Positions 32,132 to 39,163 of a stretch of DNA of 64,000 nucleotides are shown here, piece by piece. The first letter of the stretch is position 1. Every line of letters begins with the position of its first letter. The translations under genes were made by a program, and so were the position numbers. The DNA comes from Anaerotignum sp. MB30-C6. Lineage in GTDB: Bacteria; Bacillota; Clostridia; Lachnospirales; Anaerotignaceae. Under the pieces are notes generated by a model. That model searched no databases. It saw only the letters and a program-made list of their open reading frames with translations, and had not been told where the DNA came from. Location of the stretch: assembly GCF_030908465.1 (NCBI RefSeq), contig NZ_CP133078.1:2852001-2916000 (forward strand), read 5' to 3'.

Positions 32132-32271
32132 TCCTGTTCCCTATCGTTACTAATAGCAGGATTATTACTTATTATTGTGTTGTTGATGCTACCCTTCGGC
32201 TGGCTTTGTAATTCCCTTACAAGGTCAGCTATTTCTTTTGGCGTAATTTCGAATTTTCCTTCAAATTTCAT
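32128..32271 (-). CDS. Small phage protein, 47 aa
   Basis: AGGAGGTACAT precedes the ATG at 32271. The product starts MKFEGKFEITPKEIADLVRE and has an N/S/I-rich tail. Its stop overlaps the stop of the convergent bactofilin-like gene by four bases. Small but with an excellent ribosome site. Confidence 0.65.
   Translation of the reverse strand: MKFEGKFEITPKEIADLVRELQSQPKGSINNTIISNNPAISNDREQD
32129..32164. terminator. Possible bidirectional hairpin between convergent genes
   Basis: TAATCCTG (32129-32136) and CAGGATTA (32157-32164) form an 8-bp stem spanning the ends of the convergent bactofilin-like and 47-residue genes. The U-run is weak on both sides, so termination would be inefficient. Confidence 0.35.
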
Positions 32272-32313
32272 ATGTACCTCCTACCTTTCTGCTACAGGCT
32301 TGTCCGTTGTGGG

Positions 32314-32535
32314 CTAGAGCATCGCTTCAACCAGAGTCGCTTTGTCGATTTTCAATTTATTGCAAAAAACTTTTAGATTTGCAATTGTGAATTCCTCAGG
32401 GTTATTCATTCTGCGATAATACGTCCCAGGGCACATATGCAAGTATGTTGCCATTTCCTCACCCTTGATTCCTCTTTCATACATTTTCGATTTCACCAAG
32501 GCGGGCAAACGCTTGTCTGGTTTTGCTTTTTTCAT
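32314..32535 (-). CDS. XRE/Cro-type DNA-binding protein, 73 aa
   Basis: The short basic protein has 'LVKSKMYERGIKGEEMATYL' and HMCPGTYYRRMNNPEEFTIA, a helix-turn-helix of the XRE fold, and a terminal LKIDKATLVEAML helix. AAGGAGGCGATACC precedes the ATG. It is the third gene of the leftward early operon, so probably an early regulator. Confidence 0.8.
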   Translation of the reverse strand: MKKAKPDKRLPALVKSKMYERGIKGEEMATYLHMCPGTYYRRMNNPEEFTIANLKVFCNKLKIDKATLVEAML

Positions 32536-32556
32536 GGTATCGCCTCCTTGGGTTTC

Positions 32557-33021
32557 TTAATATTCTTCGGAAACAAGTATTCTGCCATCGAATTGAATTA
32601 AAAGATTTCTAAACTTACATCCTTCATCTTCCTGAGTGCTTCGGAAAGCGCATACCCTGCCAATCACTGTGCTGTTATTGCATAGGGTGTGAACATTAGA
32701 AAGGTGCATGCCGCTCAATATTCTTGAAGCCTCCTCTGTATTTACCTCGATGAGGTCAATCCCTGGCTCCTCCTCCTCAAATTCGCATTCTTCAAGTAAT
32801 TCAAGGAACATTGCAAAGTCCTCTTGAGGAATAATTTCATCCTCGAAAGCGATTAGATTTAACAATGCTTTGTCCAGCAATTCTTTGCATGTGTTAAACT
32901 CTGGCTCATCGTCAGTTTTAGACATCATGCCGATAATAGCGTATAGTACCTCTTTGCCAGTGTGAGCTATCTTCATTTTTGTTCCGACAAACACATCTAA
33001 CTCTCTACAGCCTTTATTCAT
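32557..33021 (-). CDS. Phage early protein, 154 aa
   Basis: The ATG at 33021 follows AAAGGGGGATTTG. The product starts MNKGCRELDVFVGTKMKIAH, has an acidic helical middle ('LELLEECEFEEEEPGIDL') and ends with a beta-rich part RNLLIQFDGRILVSEEY. No family recognised. It lies between the antirepressor-like and XRE-type genes. Confidence 0.68.
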   Translation of the reverse strand: MNKGCRELDVFVGTKMKIAHTGKEVLYAIIGMMSKTDDEPEFNTCKELLDKALLNLIAFEDEIIPQEDFAMFLELLEECEFEEEEPGIDLIEVNTEEASRILSGMHLSNVHTLCNNSTVIGRVCAFRSTQEDEGCKFRNLLIQFDGRILVSEEY

Positions 33022-33034
33022 ATCAAATCCCCCT

Positions 33035-33859
33035 TTAGCAAACTTCACTTCCCATGATTTCTCTAATTACATCAATCGCCTTTGCAAAATATCTAAAATT
33101 AGGCACTTCCTTGCTGCTGTATCTGGACTTGTCCATAACAGTAACGCCGTACTCTTCTGTTTTTAGATTGTTAGCATTTGCGATTTTACCTACCTTGTTT
33201 GCAGAGATGCCAAGCATTTCCCCAATTTCGGTAGCTGAATATGTTTTTTCGCATTCTGGAAGGTATTCTCCTACGCTAATTCCGAAAGTGCTTTCAAGAC
33301 TTTTCAAGCCGAACACCTGAACCGCAATAGGTGAAAGATTTTTATTACTTATTGAATCCATGAGTGTTTTGAAAGTACGGTTCTTAGCATTTAACAACAT
33401 TGCATCTGCTCTTGCCTTTTGAGCCTGAACCTTTGCATACTCCAAATCGTTTGCAAATTTAGGAATTACTGTGTCTCTCATTTCAAAGTATTCATCCATA
33501 AGTTTGTCATGGATTTCCCAAGCGAGGTCAGTATCCATAATCTTGATAAGTTTTGAATAACCTCTCTCGGATAATATGTAGATATGTTCGGCTTGAATTA
33601 TCTGCTGCTTACTATAACCCAACTGTTCAAATAGGCCGTCACCACATGACGAGCTATTTAAATCAACAAAATCTATCATGCTTTTAAACCTATTTGCATT
33701 TCTCCCTATTGCTTTTCTTATATCGCTTGTGGTAACTCCGTGTATTTCTGCAATAGTCTTATCGCTCATACACTTCTTACCTTGTCCAAACCCACCGCTT
33801 ACTACTGGGATGGATTTACCCATAAAATTTTGCGTTCCGTTTACCGTTAGTTGTTTCAT
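33035..33859 (-). CDS. Antirepressor-like protein with ORF6N-type N-terminal domain
   Basis: This 274-residue protein has an N-terminal region typical of phage ORF6N/BRO-like proteins (TIAEIHGVTTSDIRKAIGRN, then 'LSERGYSKLIKIMDTDLAWE' and IHDKLMDEYFEMR), a coiled middle, and a C-terminal helix-turn-helix with YSATEIGEMLGISANKVGKI. Such proteins act as antirepressors or early regulators. AGGAGGTACAA precedes the ATG. Confidence 0.85.
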   Translation of the reverse strand: MKQLTVNGTQNFMGKSIPVVSGGFGQGKKCMSDKTIAEIHGVTTSDIRKAIGRNANRFKSMIDFVDLNSSSCGDGLFEQLGYSKQQIIQAEHIYILSERGYSKLIKIMDTDLAWEIHDKLMDEYFEMRDTVIPKFANDLEYAKVQAQKARADAMLLNAKNRTFKTLMDSISNKNLSPIAVQVFGLKSLESTFGISVGEYLPECEKTYSATEIGEMLGISANKVGKIANANNLKTEEYGVTVMDKSRYSSKEVPNFRYFAKAIDVIREIMGSEVC

Positions 33860-33868
33860 TTGTACCTC

Positions 33869-34069
33869 CTATTCTTTTTCTACTACAGCTTGTCCGATTA
33901 AATCATCAATGCTTAACCCCGTGGCCTTAGACACAGCGATTAGACTGTCAACTCTTGGTGTTGACTTTTCCCAGCCACCAATCGTTCCGTTGCCCAATCC
34001 GCATTGCTTTTCCAATGCGCACACTGATGTTTTGTTATCTCTACACCAAGCTTTGATTTTTTCCAGCAA
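33869..34069 (-). CDS. Cro-like XRE repressor
   Basis: The TTG at 34069 is chosen because GGGGG sits seven bases before it, giving 66 residues; an upstream ATG at 34123 is possible but has no ribosome site and would include operator O2. The product (IKAWCRDNKTSVCALEKQCG, 'LGNGTIGGWEKSTPRVDSLI') has an XRE helix-turn-helix. It is the first gene of the leftward early operon and resembles the repressor on the other strand in its recognition helix region (LGNGTIGGW versus YSNGSLAKS), as expected for a Cro/CI pair sharing operators. Confidence 0.85.
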   Translation of the reverse strand: MLEKIKAWCRDNKTSVCALEKQCGLGNGTIGGWEKSTPRVDSLIAVSKATGLSIDDLIGQAVVEKE

Positions 34070-34112
34070 AATAATTCCCCCTTTCACATTTAGAAAATTA
34101 TCTATATTAATG

Positions 34113-34141
34113 TTGACATCCATTAGATTTTATTCTATAAT
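34113..34141 (+). promoter_or_regulatory. Rightward (repressor) promoter, consensus
   Basis: TTGACA (34113-34118), a 17-base spacer and TATAAT (34136-34141) form a perfect sigma-A promoter. It would begin the repressor operon about 140 bases before the ATG at 34291, and its transcript would cross the start of the leftward promoter. Confidence 0.88.
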
Positions 34142-34218
34142 CTAATCAGCGAAATCAAATTGAGAATAAATTCTACCGACGCCTTTGATGATTAGAAGTT
34201 TTTCTAATCCATACGGCT

Positions 34219-34247
34219 AGTATATAGAACTTATTCTAATTTGTCAA
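34219..34247 (-). promoter_or_regulatory. Leftward (early lytic) promoter
   Basis: On the minus strand TTGACA (34242-34247) is 17 bases from TATACT (34219-34224). It faces the Cro-like gene and the early operon. Because it lies to the right of the rightward promoter, the two are face to face and their transcripts overlap by about 65 bases. Confidence 0.85.
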
Positions 34248-34290
34248 CCCATTTTTAGAAACTCTTCTAAATATTTTCTTGGAGGTAACT

Positions 34291-34704
34291 ATGACAAGTT
34301 TAGAAATAATAAAAAATCTATGCGAAAAGGAAGGTATAAACATTTCCGCTCTTGAAAAAGAAATGGGATATAGTAACGGTTCTTTAGCTAAATCTAAATC
34401 TATAAAAGCGGAGAGATTAATGGAAATAGCCGCTAGATTCGGGGTTAATATGGAATATTTAATGACTGGCGAAGAACCAGAACAAAAGGAATTTAACCCT
34501 CAACTGACCGCAAAAGATGAAAGGGACATTTCCAAAAAAGTGGATGGGATTTTATCTCAATTACACACAAGCGATGCTTTAATGTTTGATGGTGAGCCTA
34601 TGGATGATGAAACCAAAGAGTTATTAAGAGTATCATTAGAAAATGGGGTCAAGATTGCTAAAATCGCAGCCAAAAAGAAATTTACACCTAAAAAATACAG
34701 ATAA
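34291..34704 (+). CDS. Prophage repressor (XRE family, CI-like)
   Basis: The ATG at 34291 (RBS TTGGAGGTAACT) gives 137 residues. The N-terminal helix-turn-helix includes LEIIKNLCEKEGINISALEK, 'MGYSNGSLAKSKSIKAERLM' and a VNMEYLMTGEEP end, typical of XRE repressors. The C-terminal part is charged and helical. There is no S24 protease domain, so induction would not rely on RecA-driven self-cleavage; the adjacent ImmA-like peptidase is the likely inducer. Six operators lie upstream. Confidence 0.88.
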   Translation: MTSLEIIKNLCEKEGINISALEKEMGYSNGSLAKSKSIKAERLMEIAARFGVNMEYLMTGEEPEQKEFNPQLTAKDERDISKKVDGILSQLHTSDALMFDGEPMDDETKELLRVSLENGVKIAKIAAKKKFTPKKYR

Positions 34705-34748
34705 TTTGCCACACTTTTAGCTTTGCTTAAGGGAGGGAAGGGTGAAGA

Positions 34749-35174
34749 ATGGTCGAAAACATCGTTGAAAAATACGGGACTAGAAATCCAATAAGGATTG
34801 CTAGAGATATGGGTATACAGATAATGTATGAGCCTCTCGGCGTGATTAATGGTTACTTTACTACAATGTGCAGACAAAAACAGATACACATTAATTCCGA
34901 TTTAGATGAAAGAAGAATGCTTTTTACTATCGCACATGAGTTAGGGCACGCAGTATTGCATCCTAATGAAAATACCCCATTTCTTAAAAGTACACTTTTG
35001 TCTGTAAATAAACTGGAAAAAGAAGCAAACCTTTTTGCTGTTAAGCTAATGATAAGTGACGAAGATTTAGAAATATTTAAAGAAAACACAACTCAACAAT
35101 TAGCTTGTATCTATGGCTTGCCTGAAGAATTGATAGAATTAAGACTCAGAGGAAGATTTAGATTTAATAAATAA
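34749..35174 (+). CDS. ImmA/IrrE-type metallopeptidase
   Basis: The 141-residue protein has the zinc-binding HELGH motif at residues 63-67 (FTIAHELGHAVLHP) and the later 'KEANLFAVKLMISDEDLE' helix of the ImmA/IrrE (M78) family. In ICEBs1-type systems ImmA cleaves the repressor ImmR to trigger excision. Here it follows a repressor without its own cleavage domain in the same operon, suggesting the same control of induction. Confidence 0.92.
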   Translation: MVENIVEKYGTRNPIRIARDMGIQIMYEPLGVINGYFTTMCRQKQIHINSDLDERRMLFTIAHELGHAVLHPNENTPFLKSTLLSVNKLEKEANLFAVKLMISDEDLEIFKENTTQQLACIYGLPEELIELRLRGRFRFNK

Positions 35175-35207
35175 AAAATCCCCCACAGTATTCGCAGTAC
35201 CGTGAGG
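35173..35207 (-). terminator. Leftward rho-independent terminator without a cognate gene
   Basis: Arms 35181-35190 and 35198-35207. Read leftward, all ten pairs form (two are G-U) and the stem is followed by GAUUUUUU (A-run at 35173-35178). Read rightward, two pairs are mismatched (C-A) and there is no U-run. It therefore looks adapted to stop leftward transcription, though no leftward gene lies to its right. Confidence 0.65.
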
Positions 35208-35294
35208 AAAAGATATGTAGGGCTATCGGAAAGTCAACCCTTAAAACATTATAGACAATATGTAATATATTGTCAATTTAAGGGAGGTTTTACT

Positions 35295-36713
35295 ATGAAA
35301 AAAATTTTTATTACTTGGTGTATTTCATTATTTCTTCTCACGCTCTTGTCTCTTCTATGGCCACCATTAGCTATAATTGCACTAATTATTTTATTAGTTA
35401 AATTAAAAAGTTTTACGGCATTGTTTGAAAAGTACGAAGCAATTTCTAACGCTGATGAATATGTAATTCAGAAAAAAAATGAAGCAGAGGTAAACTACTT
35501 TCAAAGAACCAATGACGCGGATATTTATTATGCAACTAAAAAGGAAAGTGCCGATAATTATTATGAAGCTACTACCCAAAAGGCCTATGCTGCACTTGGA
35601 GATATAGATGCTAACAAAGAAAAAGCAAAGCAAGAAATTGAGAAACTTGAAATACAAAAGAACAATATTATTTCTGAAATTGATGAATTAACGAAAGAAT
35701 CGATTGTAATTGCTACAAATTTTATAGTTGATGATGAAATTACGTCCGAAGAGTACAAAAATAAACTTGCTGTGCTTAATTCTAAAATGGCAGAACTAAT
35801 AAAAAATGAAGAAGCACTCCTAGTAAATTCAAATGAAAATAAAAAGGTTATCCGCGATAACTCAAAACAAATTCTTCGTTGTTTTGAATCCGAAAGCACG
35901 GGTATCATTAAGGCAGTTACCACCAAAAATATTGATGCCCAAAGAAATAAACTAAACAAATGTTTTGACAATATAAATAAAATTTTTGAAGTAGACGGAA
36001 TGAAATTAAATTTTCCTTTCCTAGAATACAAGCTTGAAGAACTTAATCTCACCTATGCTTTTCAGCTCAAAAAAGAACAGGAGAAGGAAGAACAAAAAGC
36101 TATTCGTGAGCAAATATTAGAAGAAGAAAAAGTTCGTCGCGAAATTGATAGAGAAAAGGCAAAAATTGAAAAAGAAGAAACACAATTTAAAAATGAAATC
36201 ACAAAACTAATGGGATATCTTCAAAAATCAACCGATGTTGAAAAACAACTTTACCTTGATAAAATCAAAGAATTAGAAGAAAAGTTAAAATTGGTAGAGA
36301 AAGATAAGGAAAATGTCCTAGAAAGAGAACAGAACACAAGGGCTGGCTATGTTTATATCATTTCGAATATTGGCTCCTTCGGAGAAGACATATACAAAAT
36401 CGGCATGACCAGAAGATTAGAACCTATGGATCGTGTCAAAGAACTAGGCGATGCCTCAGTACCTTTTGAATTCGATGTACATGCTATGATCTTCAGTGAA
36501 GATGCCCCAGCATTGGAAAATACCTTGCACGCTACATTTAGGAATAATCAGGTCAATAAAGTAAACGCAAGAAAAGAATTTTTTGAAGTTTCTCTAGCTG
36601 AAATCGAAAAGGTAGTTAAACAAAACCATAATGCTACAGTAGAGTTTACTCATATAGCAAAAGCGGAACAGTATCGCGAAAGCTTACGGTTATCTCAGGT
36701 CTCTGGTTTATAA
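35295..36713 (+). CDS. DUF4041 protein with C-terminal GIY-YIG-like (MUG113/T5orf172) domain
   Basis: The ATG at 35295 follows AAGGGAGG and gives 472 residues: an N-terminal membrane stretch (about 4-33), a very long coiled coil (about 40-370, rich in E/K/N/I), and a GIY-YIG-like end with 'GYVYIISNIGSFGEDIYKIG' and MTRRLEPMDRVKELGDASVP. Proteins of this kind sit beside phage repressors. A defence or exclusion role is often suggested for such lysogeny-region cargo, but is not proven for this family. Confidence 0.85.
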   Translation: MKKIFITWCISLFLLTLLSLLWPPLAIIALIILLVKLKSFTALFEKYEAISNADEYVIQKKNEAEVNYFQRTNDADIYYATKKESADNYYEATTQKAYAALGDIDANKEKAKQEIEKLEIQKNNIISEIDELTKESIVIATNFIVDDEITSEEYKNKLAVLNSKMAELIKNEEALLVNSNENKKVIRDNSKQILRCFESESTGIIKAVTTKNIDAQRNKLNKCFDNINKIFEVDGMKLNFPFLEYKLEELNLTYAFQLKKEQEKEEQKAIREQILEEEKVRREIDREKAKIEKEETQFKNEITKLMGYLQKSTDVEKQLYLDKIKELEEKLKLVEKDKENVLEREQNTRAGYVYIISNIGSFGEDIYKIGMTRRLEPMDRVKELGDASVPFEFDVHAMIFSEDAPALENTLHATFRNNQVNKVNARKEFFEVSLAEIEKVVKQNHNATVEFTHIAKAEQYRESLRLSQVSGL

Positions 36714-36716
36714 TTT

Positions 36717-36751
36717 AAAAAATCCCCCACTCCACTGCAATGGAATGAGGG
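36717..36751 (-). terminator. Second leftward terminator, sister of 35173-35207
   Basis: Arms 36724-36734 and 36741-36751 form an 11-bp stem on the leftward RNA (two G-U pairs), followed by UUUUUU (36717-36722). As in the sister element, the rightward RNA would have two C-A mismatches. Both share AAAAAATCCCCCAC. Confidence 0.65.
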
Positions 36752-36754
36752 ACA

Positions 36755-36807
36755 AGCGGTCACGAAGTAACCACTATCTAGCGATAATTATTATATCATA
36801 GACCGCT
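36755..36807 (+). terminator. Possible rightward hairpin before the integrase gene
   Basis: AGCGGTC (36755-36761) and GACCGCT (36801-36807) are complementary with a loop of 39 bases, followed by TTGTTT. It may end the repressor operon or be a leader of the integrase; the loop is A/T-rich and contains promoter-like TATATCAT. Confidence 0.35.
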
Positions 36808-36845
36808 TTGTTTGCATACACAAAAATAAAGGAGGTCTTATTTTT

Positions 36846-37907
36846 ATGGCAAAAGCAAAAAAATTACCATCTGGATCGTGGACTTGCTTAGTTTATAGCC
36901 ATAACGAAATGGTAGACGGAAAAGAAAAACGCAAGTATCAACGATTCACCGCCACAACCCAGAAAGAGGCTGAGTATCTAGCGGCCGAGTTCATGATGAA
37001 CAAAGACAAGAGAAGAAACCCCGAAAATTTTACGGTAAAAGAGGCGATAGAGAACTATATCGAAACAAAAAAGAAAACCCTTTCGCCATCCACAATAAGG
37101 GCGTATTCTTCCCTTGCTAAATATCATTACGACGAAATCGATATTCCTATTGCCAAAATAAACAACGACACATTACAGAAATATTTTAATAAGGCATCCA
37201 TTGATTTGACACCTAAAACAGTGCGCAATATGTCGGGACTTTTAAGCGCAACCTTGAAATTCTATCATCCAGACTTTTACTATAACGTTACTATGCCCAC
37301 AAGCAAAAAGGAAGAGATCACTGTACCCTGCGAAAATGATTTAAAAAAAATCATAGAGTTATCTAAAGGAAGTACAATTCATCTTCCTGTTCTAATTGCA
37401 TCTGGCATGGGGTTACGTCGTGGAGAGATAGCGGCGTTAAGAGTTAAAGATGCCGATTTCGAAAACAACACGATAGCTATTAGTTTCTCTATGGTTTTTG
37501 ATAAAGACAAAAAAGAATGGGTGCGTAAGCCTCCAAAAACAACAGCAGGCAAGCGGGTGTTACCTATCCCCTCCCATATATTGCCTGTACTTGAAGAAGT
37601 TGTTAATGGCAAAAAAGACGACGATTCACTAACAGGGCTGACGCCCACGGATATAACTAACCATTTTTTCAGATTTTTACTGAAGCATGAAATTAACCAT
37701 ATGCGTTTTCATGACTTGCGGCATTACTATGCGTCCATGATGTTGGCCAATAATGTACCTGACAAATATGCATTGAAGCGGATGGGACATGCTACTGATA
37801 ATATGCTTAAACGAGTTTACCAGCACACTATGAAAGAAAAAGATGGGGAAGTAACTAAAACAATTGATAGTTATTTGGTATCGGTTTTTGGGGAGCAGGA
37901 ACAATGA
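36846..37907 (+). CDS. int: Tyrosine integrase
   Basis: This 353-residue recombinase has the N-terminal arm-binding AP2-like part (residues 1-55), the SAM-like core-binding domain (about 60-150), and catalytic residues R191 (in GMGLRRGEIAAL), the HxxR pair H289/R292 (HDLRHYYAS), H315 (MGHATDN) and Y325 (RVYQH). The lysine of the beta turn is probably in KTTAGKR. AAAGGAGG precedes the ATG. It stands 64 bases from the tRNA-derived attachment site. Confidence 0.95.
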   Translation: MAKAKKLPSGSWTCLVYSHNEMVDGKEKRKYQRFTATTQKEAEYLAAEFMMNKDKRRNPENFTVKEAIENYIETKKKTLSPSTIRAYSSLAKYHYDEIDIPIAKINNDTLQKYFNKASIDLTPKTVRNMSGLLSATLKFYHPDFYYNVTMPTSKKEEITVPCENDLKKIIELSKGSTIHLPVLIASGMGLRRGEIAALRVKDADFENNTIAISFSMVFDKDKKEWVRKPPKTTAGKRVLPIPSHILPVLEEVVNGKKDDDSLTGLTPTDITNHFFRFLLKHEINHMRFHDLRHYYASMMLANNVPDKYALKRMGHATDNMLKRVYQHTMKEKDGEVTKTIDSYLVSVFGEQEQ

Positions 37908-37960
37908 TGCAACACAAAATGCAACACATTCCCAATAATATGTTGATTTCTCTGCATCAT
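37904..37960. repeat. Direct and inverted repeats next to att (candidate arm sites)
   Basis: ATGCAACACA occurs twice (37907-37916 and 37919-37928), spaced by 12 bases. ATGATGCA (37904-37911) and TGCATCAT (37953-37960) are inverted. Such repeats beside an integrase and att core are typical of integrase arm-binding sites, but this is by position only. Confidence 0.5.
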
Positions 37961-37970
37961 TAGAGTATTT

Positions 37971-37998
37971 ACCGTGGGTTCGATTCCCATCATCCGCT
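37971..37998 (+). repeat. Right attachment site, 3' end of tRNA-Gly (attR)
   Basis: The bases GTGGG-TTCGATT-CCCAT form a perfect T-arm (37974-37990), followed by CATCCGC and T (37991-37998), the 3' half of an acceptor stem for a tRNA beginning GCGGATG, as in tRNA-Gly of Firmicutes. No 5' half is present upstream, so this is the duplicated 3' fragment left at the prophage end. The intact tRNA should lie left of the window with the left att site. The T-run after it may be the old tRNA terminator. Confidence 0.82.
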
Positions 37999-38384
37999 TT
38001 TTTTCATTAAATTGCTTTCAAGGTTTTAATCACTGCAGTTCTTTTAAAATCAATGAAACCAACTATTCCAAAGTTGTATGGAGCTTAAAAGTTATGTCAT
38101 AACATTAAAATCCATTTAAACAAACTGATATGTAATGAAATATGTTCAACGTACCCCCTTTTTAGCAGGTATTTTTTTATTCCAATCTTTTAATGCGAAA
38201 CATCCTACAGCACTTTTTTAAAAACACAATTATCAGTTTCTAAGTCTCTAAACAAACTCTTACAAATATTCTTCTTCTTTGTAACCACTACCTCACCGCC
38301 TCTTTTTGATTAGTAAAGGCTTTTATGGGTATTAATAATATAGAAAAATCAATATTTTACATTCTTTTCTATCATTTAGCAGTA
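37999..38384. other. Non-coding host DNA between att and ftsE-like gene
   Basis: About 390 bases of AT-rich sequence. It contains a T-run directly after the tRNA fragment and several poly-T tracts (for example near 38160-38175). I see no open frame, tRNA or clear hairpin terminator in it. Confidence 0.6.
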
Positions 38385-38413
38385 TATACATTTTTACGCA
38401 GAAGTGTTATACT
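38385..38413 (+). promoter_or_regulatory. Promoter of the FtsE-like/C39 pair
   Basis: TATACT (38408-38413) has TG three bases upstream (extended -10, TGTTATACT); TATACA (38385-38390) at a 17-base spacing serves as a weak -35 element. Transcription would start about 38420, close to the gene. Confidence 0.6.
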
Positions 38414-38476
38414 AAAAGAAGGTAAAACTTGTCTAAAGCGTTTCTAAAACAAACTTTTTTGAAAGGCATGAGGGTA

Positions 38477-39163
38477 TTGATTGTATTCAACAATGTGACG
38501 AAAACCTATGGGAATAATGAGGTAGGTGTTGAAAAAATCTCACTGGAAATCAAAGACGGTGACTTTGTTTTTCTTGTAGGAAAAACAGGTTCCGGTAAAA
38601 GTACGTTAATCCATCTTTTAACTGGGGAGCTCAAACCTTCATCCGGCGACATTTTGGTAAATAACCTGTCCATCAATAACTTAGCCCAAAAAGATCTCCC
38701 TTATTATAGGCGTGTTTTGGGTATTATCAATCACGATTTCTCTTTAATTGAAAATAAAACAATTTATCAAAACTTAGAACTTGCCATGTTAGCAACAGGA
38801 CATTCCAACAAATCCATTCGCCAATCTATTCCATTGGCCCTAGGCCTTGTAGGAATGACAAAAAAAATGTATGACTACCCCGGAAATTTATCAGGGGGTG
38901 AAACGTTTAAAGTGCTTATGGCAAGGGCTGTGGTAAATAATCCAAAAATAATACTTGCTGACGAACCTACGGCTCAGTTGGATTATGATTCCGCCCTTGA
39001 TATTATGTCTTTGTTCAACGAAATCAATCAATTAGGTATTACAGTCATTATCGCTACCCACGCAAAAGAGTTTGTAGATATTATGAAGAAACGTGTTGTT
39101 ACTTTGCAAAACGGTAAAATTCTTGGTGATGTGAGTAAAGGAAAATATGGTTGGATCATATGA
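38477..39163 (+). CDS. FtsE-like ABC transporter ATPase
   Basis: The TTG at 38477 (AAAGG ten bases upstream) gives a typical FtsE start (IVFNNVTKTYGNNEVGVEKI); a TTG at 38429 would give 16 extra residues. Walker A is GKTGSGKST, the signature is NLSGGE, Walker B is IILADEPTAQLD, and an H-loop ATHAKE follows. No FtsX-type permease is encoded beside it. The next gene, overlapping by four bases, is a membrane-anchored peptidase, so the ATPase may power or regulate a cell-surface hydrolase. Confidence 0.85.
   Translation: MIVFNNVTKTYGNNEVGVEKISLEIKDGDFVFLVGKTGSGKSTLIHLLTGELKPSSGDILVNNLSINNLAQKDLPYYRRVLGIINHDFSLIENKTIYQNLELAMLATGHSNKSIRQSIPLALGLVGMTKKMYDYPGNLSGGETFKVLMARAVVNNPKIILADEPTAQLDYDSALDIMSLFNEINQLGITVIIATHAKEFVDIMKKRVVTLQNGKILGDVSKGKYGWII

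Larger units (their letters stand above)
34090..34270. promoter_or_regulatory. Switch region with six operator-like palindromes
   Basis: Six 16-bp sites fit TTAGAA-N4-TTCTAA: 34090-34105, 34123-34138, 34161-34176, 34192-34207, 34224-34239 and 34255-34270. Sites 4 and 6 are perfect; the others have one to three changes. Centres are 33, 38, 31, 32 and 31 bases apart, mostly about three helix turns. Site 2 lies in the spacer of the rightward promoter and site 5 in that of the leftward promoter, so binding would block both. Confidence 0.9.

Noticed and set aside
34240..34248. TTTGTCAAC as a Spo0A box at the leftward promoter
   Set aside because: It matches 8 of 9 positions of TTTGTCRAA, but it contains the complement of the -35 hexamer TTGACA, so the similarity is expected by chance.
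35202..35294. Longer N-terminus of the DUF4041 protein from 35202
   Set aside because: That frame crosses the leftward terminator stem and has no ribosome site; the ATG at 35295 has AAGGGAGG.
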